Shown in pieces: positions 1-11,700 of a DNA stretch of 64,000 nt. The notes beneath the pieces are model-generated. The model worked only from the letters and a program-made list of their open reading frames with translations, was not told where the DNA came from and searched no databases. The position numbers were made by a program, and so were the translations under genes. Position 1 is the first letter of the stretch, and every line of letters begins with the position of its first letter. This DNA comes from Clytia hemisphaerica (Eukaryota > Cnidaria > Hydrozoa > Leptothecata > Clytiidae), in NCBI GenBank assembly GCA_902728285.1, contig CACVBU010000522.1:552316-616315 (forward strand). The letters run 5' to 3'.

Positions 1-1924
1 TGCAACTTTGTAAACCCCTGATGCGTGCTATAGACAGTCTACCAATCAAAGATCAGTTTCCGAAGTCACATCTTGTGACGTACAGGTTTTTCGTTGGAAA
101 GAAATTCATGTTTGACGGCAACTACAAACAAGCTGATGAATATTTATCGTACGCCTTTGAACATTGTTTGAAAGAGAGCAAGAAAAACAAAAGAAAAACA
201 CTCATCTACCTACTGCCCGTAAAAATGTTGTTAGGTAAGTTTTTGCTGATAATCAATTTAACCTTACGTACCATTTAAAAATTTAGGTATACAGTGAACT
301 TTCTTTAACTCGAAACTCTATAACTCGAATGTCTCCTTAACTCGAACAAGTTTTATGGTCACTTAAGTTAACAACACTTTATAAACCTTGCTCCATAACT
401 CTAATCTTCCATAACCTGAATACATTGCGGGCCCATGTGTGTTTTCGAGTTATGGAGACTCTACTGTATATAGGTATGATGTAGTGTTCTTTTACAACTT
501 AATGAAAGGAAAAAGTCTGAAAAGAAGTCAAAAGCAAAAGTCGCTATTCTGCAACTTTCTCAGGATTCTTGTAAGAGCTTGTAGCAGACCATAATTGGAC
601 CTATTGGTACTTTTCTCTCTTCAGGGAAAATGCCAAGTGTGAAGCTATTAGAGCGGTTCAATTTGGAGCCATTTATTGACATTCGTGATGCGGTAACTAG
701 TGGCAACTTGTTGAAGTTGAACGAATCGTTGGAAAACCATCAAGTGTTCTTTATCAAGACAGGCACTTATTTGATTTTGGAGAAACTGAAGATTTTGACG
801 TACCGCAATCTGTTCAAGAAAACAAGTATTATTCTTGGCACGCACCAGCTGCCTATAGAGGTTAGTTTACATTTTATTAGCCCGGGGCCCACTTTTAAAG
901 CTTTTAGTTAGACTGGATGGTTAAGTGGCCTGGTAGTATGCTATCATCAATGTCGCGAAAAGGAAAAATTTTTCCTTGTCTGTGAAAGATATGCTTAAGA
1001 ACTTTCTTTACTCCTGGAATGTGGTTTACTAAAATATTTTATCTTTCGTTTACTTGTCTACTGTTGAGTCCGCCTTTATTGTCAGTCATAACAATCTCAC
1101 CCTCCTGAAAATAGTATTTTACTGGCAATTTGACACGGAGGTTCCTAATTGGTCCTAGATTAAGAACCATCATAAGTCCGCAGTCGATTCTAAAACTTTT
1201 GAATCCAATTTGGGGCATTTTATTATGACTTATTATGACAATTTTTTCAGTACAATCCCATGCAAAGTAGATTTTTAAAATGTTTTCAAAAATAATTACG
1301 TATTATCTTAAAAGATCATATAATGTAGATAGCAAAAGTGGCGTCATTTTTAAAATTTTGTCAATTAGACTCTTCACAAAAGTCCTAAATGGCACAAAAA
1401 TCTGCCATATTACCTGGTGACGTCATCAGCTACTCATTGAGATTTACTTTTTCAAACCAGGCCCAAAAGAAACTATCTGATGGCTAGAAAGATCACGAGA
1501 TATTAGTGAGGTTAAGTAAATCGCTAAAATCACGACGACGGACGAAAATGTAACAGGCTCAGTTTCAACCAATCAAATTTCGTAATTTGACTAGTCTGTT
1601 ACATTTTTCGTCCGTCGTCGTGATTATCCCGGTATACTTAACCTTACTATTAAAGTTTTTTTTTGACGTATGGTAAAGTATGCTAAATAAAATGTCTTCA
1701 TCTAGTAATCGTAACCGTATAAAAAGTGTTAAATTAATGTTTTGTTTCTCCAGGCCTTCAGAACAGCATTGCACTTCATGGGTGAGACAGACATGGACAC
1801 AGATGAGGTGCATTGCATTCTATCCAACCTCATTTACGAAGGACATATCAAAGGATACATCTCACTTCAACATCAGAAGCTTATCATCAGTAAGCAAAAT
1901 CCATTCCCTGACTTCAAGAAGTAA
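1..1924 (+). CDS. PCID2: PCI domain-containing protein 2, C-terminal half (partial gene)
   Basis: Three exons are visible: 1-234 (5' truncated by the window, reading frame begins at base 3), 625-860 and 1754-1924, ending in TAA. All junctions are GT-AG and phases agree, giving 212 residues. The protein closely follows animal PCID2 (Thp1 in yeast): the stretches [35 protein letters not shown] and the terminal SKQNPFP are hallmark segments of its PCI and winged-helix region. PCID2 belongs to the TREX-2 complex (with GANP and DSS1) at the nuclear pore and acts in mRNA export; this is family knowledge. The human protein is about 400 residues, so roughly the N-terminal half lies upstream of the window. 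An inverted-repeat MITE sits in each of the two visible introns (about 287-478 and 1506-1647). Identification is secure; exact exon ends are inferred from splice consensus. Confidence 0.93.
287..478. mobile_element. MITE with TAACTCGAA-type terminal inverted repeats
   Basis: Lies in a PCID2 intron. The left end reads TATACAGTGAACTTTC followed by several TAACTCGAA motifs; the right end, reverse-complemented, reads TATACAGTAGAGTCTC then CATAACTCGAA. A diverged relative lies at about 22440-22600. The flanks are TA-rich, which fits a TA target, but I cannot fix the duplication exactly. Confidence 0.6.
1506..1647. mobile_element. 142-bp foldback MITE with 5-bp flanking duplication
   Basis: Arms of about 50 bp form a near-perfect inverted repeat (GAGGTTAAGTA at the tip, ATCACGACGACGGACG inside), separated by a short loop. 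Both sides are flanked by TATTA (1501-1505 and 1648-1652), a likely target-site duplication. The tip GAGGTTAAG also occurs at the ends of the 1.8 kb element at 44764-46549, so the two may be related. Confidence 0.7.
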
Positions 1925-2784
1925 ACACTGCATTCTGCAAAGTCAAATCTCTGAGAACCAGTGAAAGTTTAAACCCTGGTGGAAGGTTGTCAACTTGTCA
2001 ATTTTGTGTTAAATTGTAAACCATGGAATAAGCTAGCCCCCGAGAAGCACTTCCCATTTCTTCAAGACGGAAACCTTTCTGTGATAAACCAGAGTTTAGG
2101 GTTGGCCTTAATGGAATTTTCGTTTACTAGGAATTTCTCAGGCATTGGTAAAATATTTCTCAACTTTTTTTCATGTCTTCTTCAACAAGAACCTGTAGTA
2201 TTGATCCGAACAGTTATCGCTTTTTTAATTTATTATCACATAGAAATGCATCAATTTTTACTTCGTTTTCGTTTTTTGGAACTTTTGTACATAGAATTTT
2301 TAATGATAAGTATTCAATATCGTAAGAAACTTTAAGTTGTACTTGAATCTGAATTCCAACACCCTCGCTGGGCTTTTTCGCTGCCCTTCAATCGGCTCTT
2401 CCAGAAAATGTTCGTACATGGAGGATATAGTATCCGGGGGTAGTGAAAAATCTGCAAAATTTACGTTGTCCGGGGGGTAAATTTGCTCTTTTTAAGGGTA
2501 ATTTTGAGTGTCCAGGGGGTCAACTAATGCTTGTCCAGGGGGGGGGGTCAAAAGTCACAATGTCCGGGGGTGAATTTCCAAAACATTTACATCGGGGCTC
2601 CATATTCAATTTTTTTCTGGAAAAACCCAATGAAATACTAAGTTGTCTTTAATCGATTTCTTCAATCATTCTAAATGTGGATGAAAAATGCAACACAATC
2701 AATGCTAATATATATTCTCACAATCGTGCTTCTCTTATATTTTCAGTGGAACAAAATAAATAAACAAAAATATTGAACAATAAC
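1925..2784. other. Intergenic: PCID2 3' side to WD40 gene start, G-rich repeat
   Basis: No convincing coding sequence. At about 2430-2580 there are four or five degenerate copies of a unit built on TGTCCGGGGG, separated by AT-rich spacers. The open frames here are low-complexity readings of that repeat. Other G-run elements of similar style occur at 33.5, 40.6 and 53.2 kb. Confidence 0.6.
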
Positions 2785-5700
2785 ATGTCGACTTGTAACG
2801 TTGTGGTGATTAGAAAACTGCGCAAGAAATTACGACAAATCGAAAATTTATCGAAATGTGATCGAGAGCTCACTGAAGACGAACAAAGAAAGGTACCAAT
2901 ATTTATTTGTTTTGCTTTAGCTGCACCAAAATAAGTTTATTGCTTCAATTGCAATCTGCCTTCAAGTTTCTTCAGAAGGTCTTAGGCTTAGCCACCATAT
3001 TGTGCTTTGGGATTTGCTACACCTTGAGTTGGCAATTATTTTGTTTGACCTTTTTTTAAAGTTGCATGACCTCTCAAAAAATAAAGTTATGATAATTCGT
3101 CAACTGATATCAAAATTGTGGCTTTACTTTATTTGAAGGGTATTGTCTCACTATACTATTGTCACTATTTTCATACAGAGAGTAAAATATTTTAAGTATC
3201 TCCATTCATTACGCTTTTGTATTCGTCCTCAAACTTTAAAGATTTTATCTTTTATCGTTGACTAGCCACAAAAGGTTATTAAACTTCGCATTATGTAATA
3301 AGAGGGTTATCGTACTACTCTGTTATGTAAAATGATGTAACTGTTAAAAGTTAAACGTGACCTCAATAAGGGTGCTTTTAATGAAAAGCCTCATTAAATA
3401 CTCATCAACATTTCTTGAGATTGGGTTTCGTCAAAAGTCCCTCTTTCCCTTATGGCAGTTAGGTCAAAAATGAAAATATCGAAGACGTGGACACTAATAA
3501 CCGTTTTCTTAACAAAAAATAGTCCTGTTTTCCCTAAGATTGGATTTTCAGCTCATTTTGATCAGGAAGATTCTGGTAGACAATTATAAGTAGCATCGGG
3601 GACGGTCAAAACTATGTCAAGTTCAAGGTATTGGGTCAAAAACTTTACTGTAAACGGGATACTTTGTGAAAATGATTAAGTTGTTTGACACGAGTTTTTA
3701 TTACATAAGCCATAATTTTACAAACTATTACTTTAACAAAAAGACCAAAAACATTCCAGTGAAATTGGGAGGTCTACTTTAACGTGAAAAAAATTGGAAA
3801 GCAGGAGGATTAAGTTTAAAGATGAATTATTTTACTGTAATCCTCCTTAGAAGAAAGGGTTAAATCTTTGTTTGTTTGAAAAATAATTTTTCAAAGATTA
3901 GAACAGGATTGAAAAGGGAGTACGATTAAAGTATCAACCCCCGTCTCTTATTTCAACTCAAAAATATTTTATTATTGTTGTGGCATTGAGATTTGAAGTG
4001 ATAAGAACTGAAATAATTTTTCTCTTAAAACCTTCAGATAAGCTTTAATACTTTTCAGACTTTGCATAACTTTCTTTCGTGGTGGTTACTAGCCTTTTAC
4101 AGAAAAAAATACTAAATTATAATTTTTTGAGCAAGTGTGACTTGTGGAGAGTTTTTTACAAGAGCGATTTTATTGAGATTTTGAATTAACGAGAAGATGA
4201 TTCGTACTTTGATGTTGGGCGCGGTCGCGTTGGACGAGATGCAATTATACAGCGGCGAACGTCACGCGAGCACGGATTCCGGGGTATTTGATGACGGACA
4301 AGTGGTGTATGATGATAGCGGACGGGTCGTGCAGAATGAAGTTTTGATGAAACCCGGTGTTGAGGTTTACCAGTCAGAAGAGGCGGAACTTGTGTACGGA
4401 CAGAACGGAGAAATTACGGAAATCGAAAACAACAACAACACGATAATGACATCATCAAACGAAATGATATTGGGAAGCGAGGGTGAGGAGACCGGAACAC
4501 CCGATGAATCGACGGACGAAGCGGAAGGGAGCCCACGTTCCGAAAGTGAAAGTGAGGTGGAGATCATTGACGATGATGAAGAAGAGATTGAGGAGTCTGC
4601 GGAGGAGATTGGTGAAAGCGAAAGTGAAAGTGTAGAAGAAGAATCGGGAGATGAAAATGTAAGAAATTTTTGGTTTCGTGAAAGATATCTTTATTTGTTG
4701 TTGTGTATTATTGTTTGTATCACTTCCCGCTTTTGTTGTTTTTAACTATTTTGCAAACGGGAGGTTAGGCATATACACCCTCATCTTCTCCTCATGTCCT
4801 TAGAGTGGTGGACAGTAAGCATTTAGATTCAGTGGACCGTCTGTCTAGTGTTGTTGTTTGTATCAAGCTTTCAGACAATAGTAAACAAAAATAATTCCAA
4901 TGCTTGCTCTCGATTGAAGACTTAAGTTTGGGACGAGATGGAGTTTATACAAGCTCTTATTTGATTTGGTTGGTCGTTAAACAGTAATAAAACAATTTTC
5001 CTTACTTTTCCTAAAGTACGCGAGATTTTTGGCCCAGCAGCGCAGCGTAGTGGGCCTTTCATCTGCACAGTGCCCGTACGTTTGTTAGTTAGTTACGCAA
5101 AGCAATTAGGCGGTGTTCCGCGAGAGTACATATATTTTCCAGGCTAAACTCAGCGCTATAATGTAAAGGGATCGACAGGGATCGTCATAGTCAATGTTGT
5201 CTGTCGGCTAGCATACAATTATCTATCCTCTAACAAAGCCGAGCAAAGCCATATGTTGATATATGGCTGAAGACCGTATCTTGTTATTGTCTGTATTTCG
5301 TATAGTCTACCACCTACATAGACTATCTTCAACTCAACGTGGAGTGTTCAACGTGAGCTCTTTTTCTCTCAAACAAAGACTGAGAAGTAAAGAGTTCAAG
5401 AAGTAAAGAGGATAAATCAAGATTTCACTGTCACTGACTGCTGCTGCCATTCATAAAGGTAAATCTCTATTGTGTGCTCCAGTAGTATCATAAGAATATT
5501 GGCCTTTTGCAACAAGACACTCTGGCTCTGGGAAATACAAAAAATCTGCAAGGTTAATTCTCAAATCCAAAGGGCTAGGTAGGGTAAGAATCAGGCAATT
5601 CCACTTATACAAAAAGTGCAGCGCAGGTCACTATTGGGTCGTTTGGCGTCTGCTTTTATTTTGAAAATAGCTATTCTATCGATTACGTTGGTCGGTCGGT

Positions 5701-8700
5701 CGATACTCGAAACCAGACGATCTCAACAAACGGAACCGATGATCAAGCCAATCGAACCAGATCGAATGCAATCGAACGATTAGAATTGATTGGCCTTTTG
5801 CAACAAGACATTCTCAAATTAAGGGCTAGGTAGGAGGGGTAAGAATCAGGCAATTCCACTTACAAAAAATGCAGTGCAGGTCACTATCGGGTTGTTTGGC
5901 GTATGCTTTGATTTTGAAAACAACTATTCTATCTATTACTTCCGTCTGCCAATAATAGGGTCGGTCAGTCGATACTCGAAACCAGACGATCTCAATCGAA
6001 CAGAACCGATGATTGAGCCAGATCGAACGTAAGCGAACGATTAAAATTTGATTGTTGAACGCAATCGAATCTCAATCGAATATTTGTTCGATTGAGATTT
6101 GATTGGGTTCGATTGTATTCGATTCAATGACTCGAACAAAAATCTTAATCAAGCGAATCAAATATTACCTAGAATTCGGTCGTTGGATTGAGATTCGATT
6201 GCGTTCGACAATCGAATTTCAATTCCGTTTGATTGAGATCGTCTGATCGAAATGGAGAAAAAAATTTTACTTGAGGTAGCAAAAACTTGAAATTCACCAA
6301 TTTCAGTTCTAACCAAAATTGATTCTTGCCGTCAATCATTAAAAAAAGGTAATAGAAAAGGAAGATTTGCCTGGCCATCCGCCAAAATAAGTTCTTGTCA
6401 AAATTTAAAATATATTCATTCACCAAAATTCGTTCTCACGAAGATAAAAATTTTTGCTGACTTTAGTTGTTTGCCAAATTAAGTTCTTGCCAAAAAATAA
6501 AAATGTTCCCTTAAAGGTATTACTCCAGGCCATGCCTAATGATTGTACTTTTTGTTAATAAGAATCATATTTGTTTTTCTTTTTGAACAGTTTTGGACCA
6601 TCATCTATATACATCAAGACTGTTATCGTACATCATATCCAGACTGATTGGTTCCCACTGATTGATTGATACCCAATCTTAAGGTGAGTTTGAATTTGAT
6701 TTTCTTCAGGATTTATCATTAAAAGGCTTAAGAACCTAATGACCTAAGTGAAAATCAAGTTGTGTATTACCATTTACTGCAAAATCTTTGTGAGGTTGGG
6801 GGAAGCGTGGTAAAGAGAAGCCCATTGTTGGTTATAGTCTAGAGAAGGATTTCTTTTTTTGATTCGTAATTTTTTTTGTCCTTTTTGTTTGAAACTTTTA
6901 AAGGGATAACCAGATAAAATATGAAAATTGGCTAAAAGATTCTTTCCACGGTCCTTAGTAAGCCCTCCAAATATTTTTGAGAAATAACATTCCAGATTCA
7001 TAATATGACAATTAGAAATCTCAGTTTTTCGTACCTCACACGTACCTCACGTTGAAATTCTATTGTTTTCCAGCAGAAATTAAAAATTAAAAAACCTAAA
7101 TATTTCGACTTTGAAAAACAAGTAGCCTGTAAAATTTGGAGGTTTTGCTAAGGACTATGGAAGGAATCTTTGGGCTGAATTTTATTTTTTATCTGGTTAT
7201 CCCTTTAAGGTAGCTGCCCTGGAAATGAGATTTTCACTTGTATTTGTAAAACATCATGATCAGATTTCATCTTGGGTTCTTTGTGTTGTGCGAAAAAATT
7301 GTGACCTACAAATGCTCCCACGCCTCAATTTTCAACAAAAAGCAAGTGTCTTCCTAAGGGGTGGACATAATTATGAAAGTCTTCCAGAACTTGGAACAAG
7401 CTTACGCTGCACTTGAGCTTTACGATTTATGAACATGGTAGTATACTCCAGTTGAACGCGACTGTTTGCGTAATTTCGTTTTTGTTTTTATTTTTCAGGG
7501 TTCATCATTCAGTGTATAGCTACTCTGGTCAATCTGGATTTATATTAGATAGGCTTGGTTATACAAAGCTAACTTGGATTTACACAGTTAACTCAGATTT
7601 AAAGGATTCCCCTCGATTCACTTGGCTCACCAGAATACACTTGGAATACTTTGTTTTACTCAGTTTATTTGGTTTTACACGGCTCAATTGATACTACTCG
7701 GCTCACTTGATATTACTCGGCTCACTTGATATTACTCGGCTCACTTGATATTACTCGGCTAACTTGATATTACTCAGCTAACTTGACACTACTCAGCTAA
7801 CTTGATATTACTCGGCTAACTTGATAGTACTCGGCTCACTTGATTCAATTAACTTGTGTTTCATTTGGGTAACTCATATTTTCGAGGCTAACCCGGAATT
7901 TATGATTTTTTTTTGACATTTCATTGGTTACCACTTACTTGCTCAGCTTTTTTAAAAAACAATAGGCTATTAAAATAAATATACATTATATTTGAAACTG
8001 ACGTATTTATCATTTTTTTAAATTCCCCTTTTCAAAACATGATATCAATCGAAGCATCCCGTAGTTCAATCGGCAACTTTAACGGGACAAGGCAATATGA
8101 TCTCCGCTCAATTTATCGTCATTTAGTAGTCAACTCTTCTATTTCAAGCAAAACTTCAAAACTTTCTTTGTCTGTGGTCATGGTAGAACTCTCCATATCA
8201 GACAACTTGTGAAATAGTGACGGGAGATTTTTTACTATCTTTACAAAGTGACAATCAATTTTGCAAACGAAGGGTACAATTTTCCCTTCAAAAAAAGGTG
8301 GGGGGGGTGGGGTGAAATAGTGAAGGGAGATTTTTTTAGTACCATTAAAAAGTGACAATGTCTAGATATATTACATGTTAAAAACTGCTATTGATATTTA
8401 CATATTCAGGAACTCTTGCTCGTCCAGTTGTTTGATCATCGATCCCTACAATGTGAAAAAAAAAACAGTAGACTCCCGGTTATTCGAAGCTCCAAGGGGG
8501 ATAAGAATTTACTTAGAATAACTGAAAAATTCGTTTTAAGATTAATCAATCAATTCGTTTTAATCAATCTACTGTAAGTCATAAGATAAAACAAAAGCGG
8601 AAATTATAGAAAATCAATTTTTGCGGATTATTTTTCAAATTAATCATGTAGCAAGTATCCTTGTATTTTGTCTCTATTACAGATTTTTTTAGCTGGGCCT

Positions 8701-11700
8701 TCACGCCCTTGGGCGCCTTGTTATTACTTCGAATGACCAATTATTAAAGTATCTTATAAAAACTCCATCTCATCTGTTAAATTTTAAGTCTTTTGCCAGG
8801 TCTCTTCCTTGTGTTCGTCTTTCTTTAGAGTTACACATCTTTTCATGTCATGAAATATATTTGATTTTATCATCAAAATCTCTGAGGCGACGTCTCAGAT
8901 TAACGTGGTTTATTTTATTGTTTCGCCTTTTTAATTGATTTTCTTTGTACCAGTAACTGTAAATTTCTTTGACCTACTCTATGAGTAGCAAAATATTTTA
9001 TGATTTATTAAAGAGAAAGGTAGGAAAGGCTAGCTTTCCTCTCAACTTTGTAAAACCTTTCAACAATTGTTAGCTTTCCTCTCAGTAGTATGAAATTTCT
9101 CTCATTCAATTACAACACGCTAAGAACACTTCCTTCGTCCAATGGCCCCCTTACTCACTTTGCTAAATCAAATTGATAATCTTTCTTTCTAATATTTTTG
9201 AATGAAATCGTGCTTCTTTTTAAAAATTGATGTTTTACAAACTATGTCTATGTAACATTTTTTTTTACAATAACCGAAATTGCTTTTACATTGAAAAAAG
9301 TTTGCAAACAAGGTCTCGTAGTGTTACAAAATCATTCAAACTTTGGTCTTAATACTTGTGACGAAATTAAGACCTATTCTTTGGATCTCATACCTCTTTC
9401 AAAATGCTTTAAAAACAACCTTCTTGTGAAAGTCTTGATCGCTTGTTAATGGTTTTAACAGATCTTTTAGAATAAGTTTGATTTTGAAGTTTCATTTAGA
9501 GTGAAATGATATATTTTGATATATTTTGATGGTCTTGAAAGACCTAGATATTTTGTTGTTGGAGTTTATTTTCTCTCGATGTTCTATTTGTCTGTTTAAT
9601 TTCATGTTTAGAAACGTGTTTTATTCTCAATGAAACGGAAAACACTTTTTGTTTGTCTCAACTGAAATCATGCCCACTCTTCACCAATTCATTGCAAAAT
9701 CTTGCAACAGTAGTTTAGCATACTTGCTTCTACTTCTTGAAGAATTTAAAGGGATGTTTTTTGCTTGTGTTTAATTGTTCTGTACATAAGGGTGCTCAAA
9801 GTTGTTTCGTAATAGATTTTCTAATCAGGGGTTCTTGAGTCGAGTGTTTGTTTTTTTTCTGAGGTTCTCGTCTCATGATCTTTTTGCAAATCAACGGTTG
9901 ATGACTCAACTTGCTTGCAAATTTCTCTGGGACTATCTTCTTGACAGATCTGAAGGCTTCTTGATTTTAGACTTTCGTTTTGGTATTTTTTTAGCCAATG
10001 ATATCCCATGCTCATTAAGCTAAACACCTTACTAATGTTATATTAACTATTGATCTATCCTACCCGCAGGTTGATACCAGAGAAAGTATTCGAAGTGAGT
10101 TACAAGATCTTCTTGCAGAAGAGGAAGCAGCTATGGTCAAACTGACGAAGGAAGTGGAATTGTCTGCCCTTGAAGAGAAGAGGATCGCCAACAAGTTGAA
10201 AGATGAACACGTCATCAAAGACGCCGAGGAAAACAAACACCATATGCCGAGTAAGGGTAATCTCTTGCTAAACTTGCGGAATATATTTATATAAAAAGGG
10301 GCTAATATTAGTCCAAATTATGTCTGCAAATGCTATTAAATTAAAATGGATAAGAGTCACTAGTTACTCTATTCATTCTTGTTTCTTTCATTTGACAGAT
10401 CCCGCTGAAGGATTATTAGGGATGAATGGAAATGGTGATGTTGTCTTGACAACCGAAAGCGATAACGAAATCACCAACGGGGCTGTCGAGAACGGCCATT
10501 CGTCCGCCGAGAGTGAAACAGAGGAACAACTAAATGGTGATGCGCAGACAGGCGAAGGAGAGAAGGTTGAAAATGAAGTAGCCGAACCTCAAGAACCAGA
10601 AGGAGTGCAAGAAGAGGTTGCTATGGAGACTGCAGAAGAGACTCCTTCACCCAAACCCGAAGAAACAAAAGAGGAGGTCATCGAGGTGAAACCACGCCGT
10701 TCAACGCGGATCAAGAAGGCGAAGAAAGTGAATAGCGACTTGTTTGTGGAGATGAACTTGAAAACCAATTTACTGGAGGGCCATCATCACGATGTCTGTT
10801 CTGTTGATATGTTCGGGAAATTCATCCTCTCCGCAGGGTAAGGTTTTATTGCCTATTTGGTCATATTTGTGTCGTCTTCCAATAGCTTACTGCTATATAC
10901 AACCTGTATCCTGACACTCTTAGGGAGGTCCTCGTAGATTTATGGCCTAATTTTTGAACATCTCTTATCCCTTTTGTTTAGACGCGATACCAGTTTGAAA
11001 TTATGGGATAGTTCAACAAATGTAGAGTTACAAAGTCTCGGAGGACACGAGAGTACCATAACTAAAGTCTTGTTTGCGACAGATCAAGATTTTGAGTCGA
11101 TACCTCCAGCACTTACTGCGTCCACTGATTGCTCTGTACGCTTATGGAATCTCGATGAAGGTGAGTAAAGAAAATCTATTGGTCAGAACCGGGTACCATT
11201 CTCACCCTCAAAAACGATATTGAGTGATGGAGATACGGGTGGTTCAGAATTATCTTATATTCGCAAGGTGTAGTCGGTGTTTAGTCGACCATAGGAATTC
11301 ACTTCGACCCTTTGCTTCATTATGTTTCATATCTATATTTTCGTCTTTTTTACTAAAGGCAAGATGACGAAATCGATCTACGTTTACAACACTGTCACAT
11401 GCATGGACTATTCCCATGGCAACATCCTCATCGGAACTGGTAAGTGAGAACGAAAAGTAGATAAAGATTCCTTAGAATAGAAGTTATAGGGTATACGAGC
11501 CAAAATTTTCGTTATAGTGACCATGCAGTCCACTTTGTTTGCTGGGTCCATCTTTTCTTATATCTCTTAACAAATCAATTTCAAATGAAACTCCTTTACC
11601 TCAATGACTCAACGTAATCCTTGTTGTTTCCCCCCTTTAGACGGTGGCAAAATGGAAGTTTACGAATTAGAGAGTGGGCAACAGAAATTCTCTGCCAATG

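Larger units (their letters stand above)
2893..10069. other. Long first intron of the WD40 gene, repeat-filled
   Basis: Apart from the candidate exon at 4197-4658, no coding sequence is supported. The interval holds a diverged direct duplication (5501-6022), an AATCGAA-rich inverted block (6030-6240), a MITE (6898-7208) and a 19-bp minisatellite (7681-7850). At 5034-5060 a short inverted motif (GGCCCAGCAGCG and a partial complement) starts what looks like another repeat. The rest (2900-4190 and 8000-10060) is AT-rich with no structure I can defend. Confidence 0.6.

Noticed and set aside
1979-2335. 118-residue open frame after PCID2
   Set aside because: Hydrophobic AT-rich translation in the PCID2 3' region with no similarity I can name.
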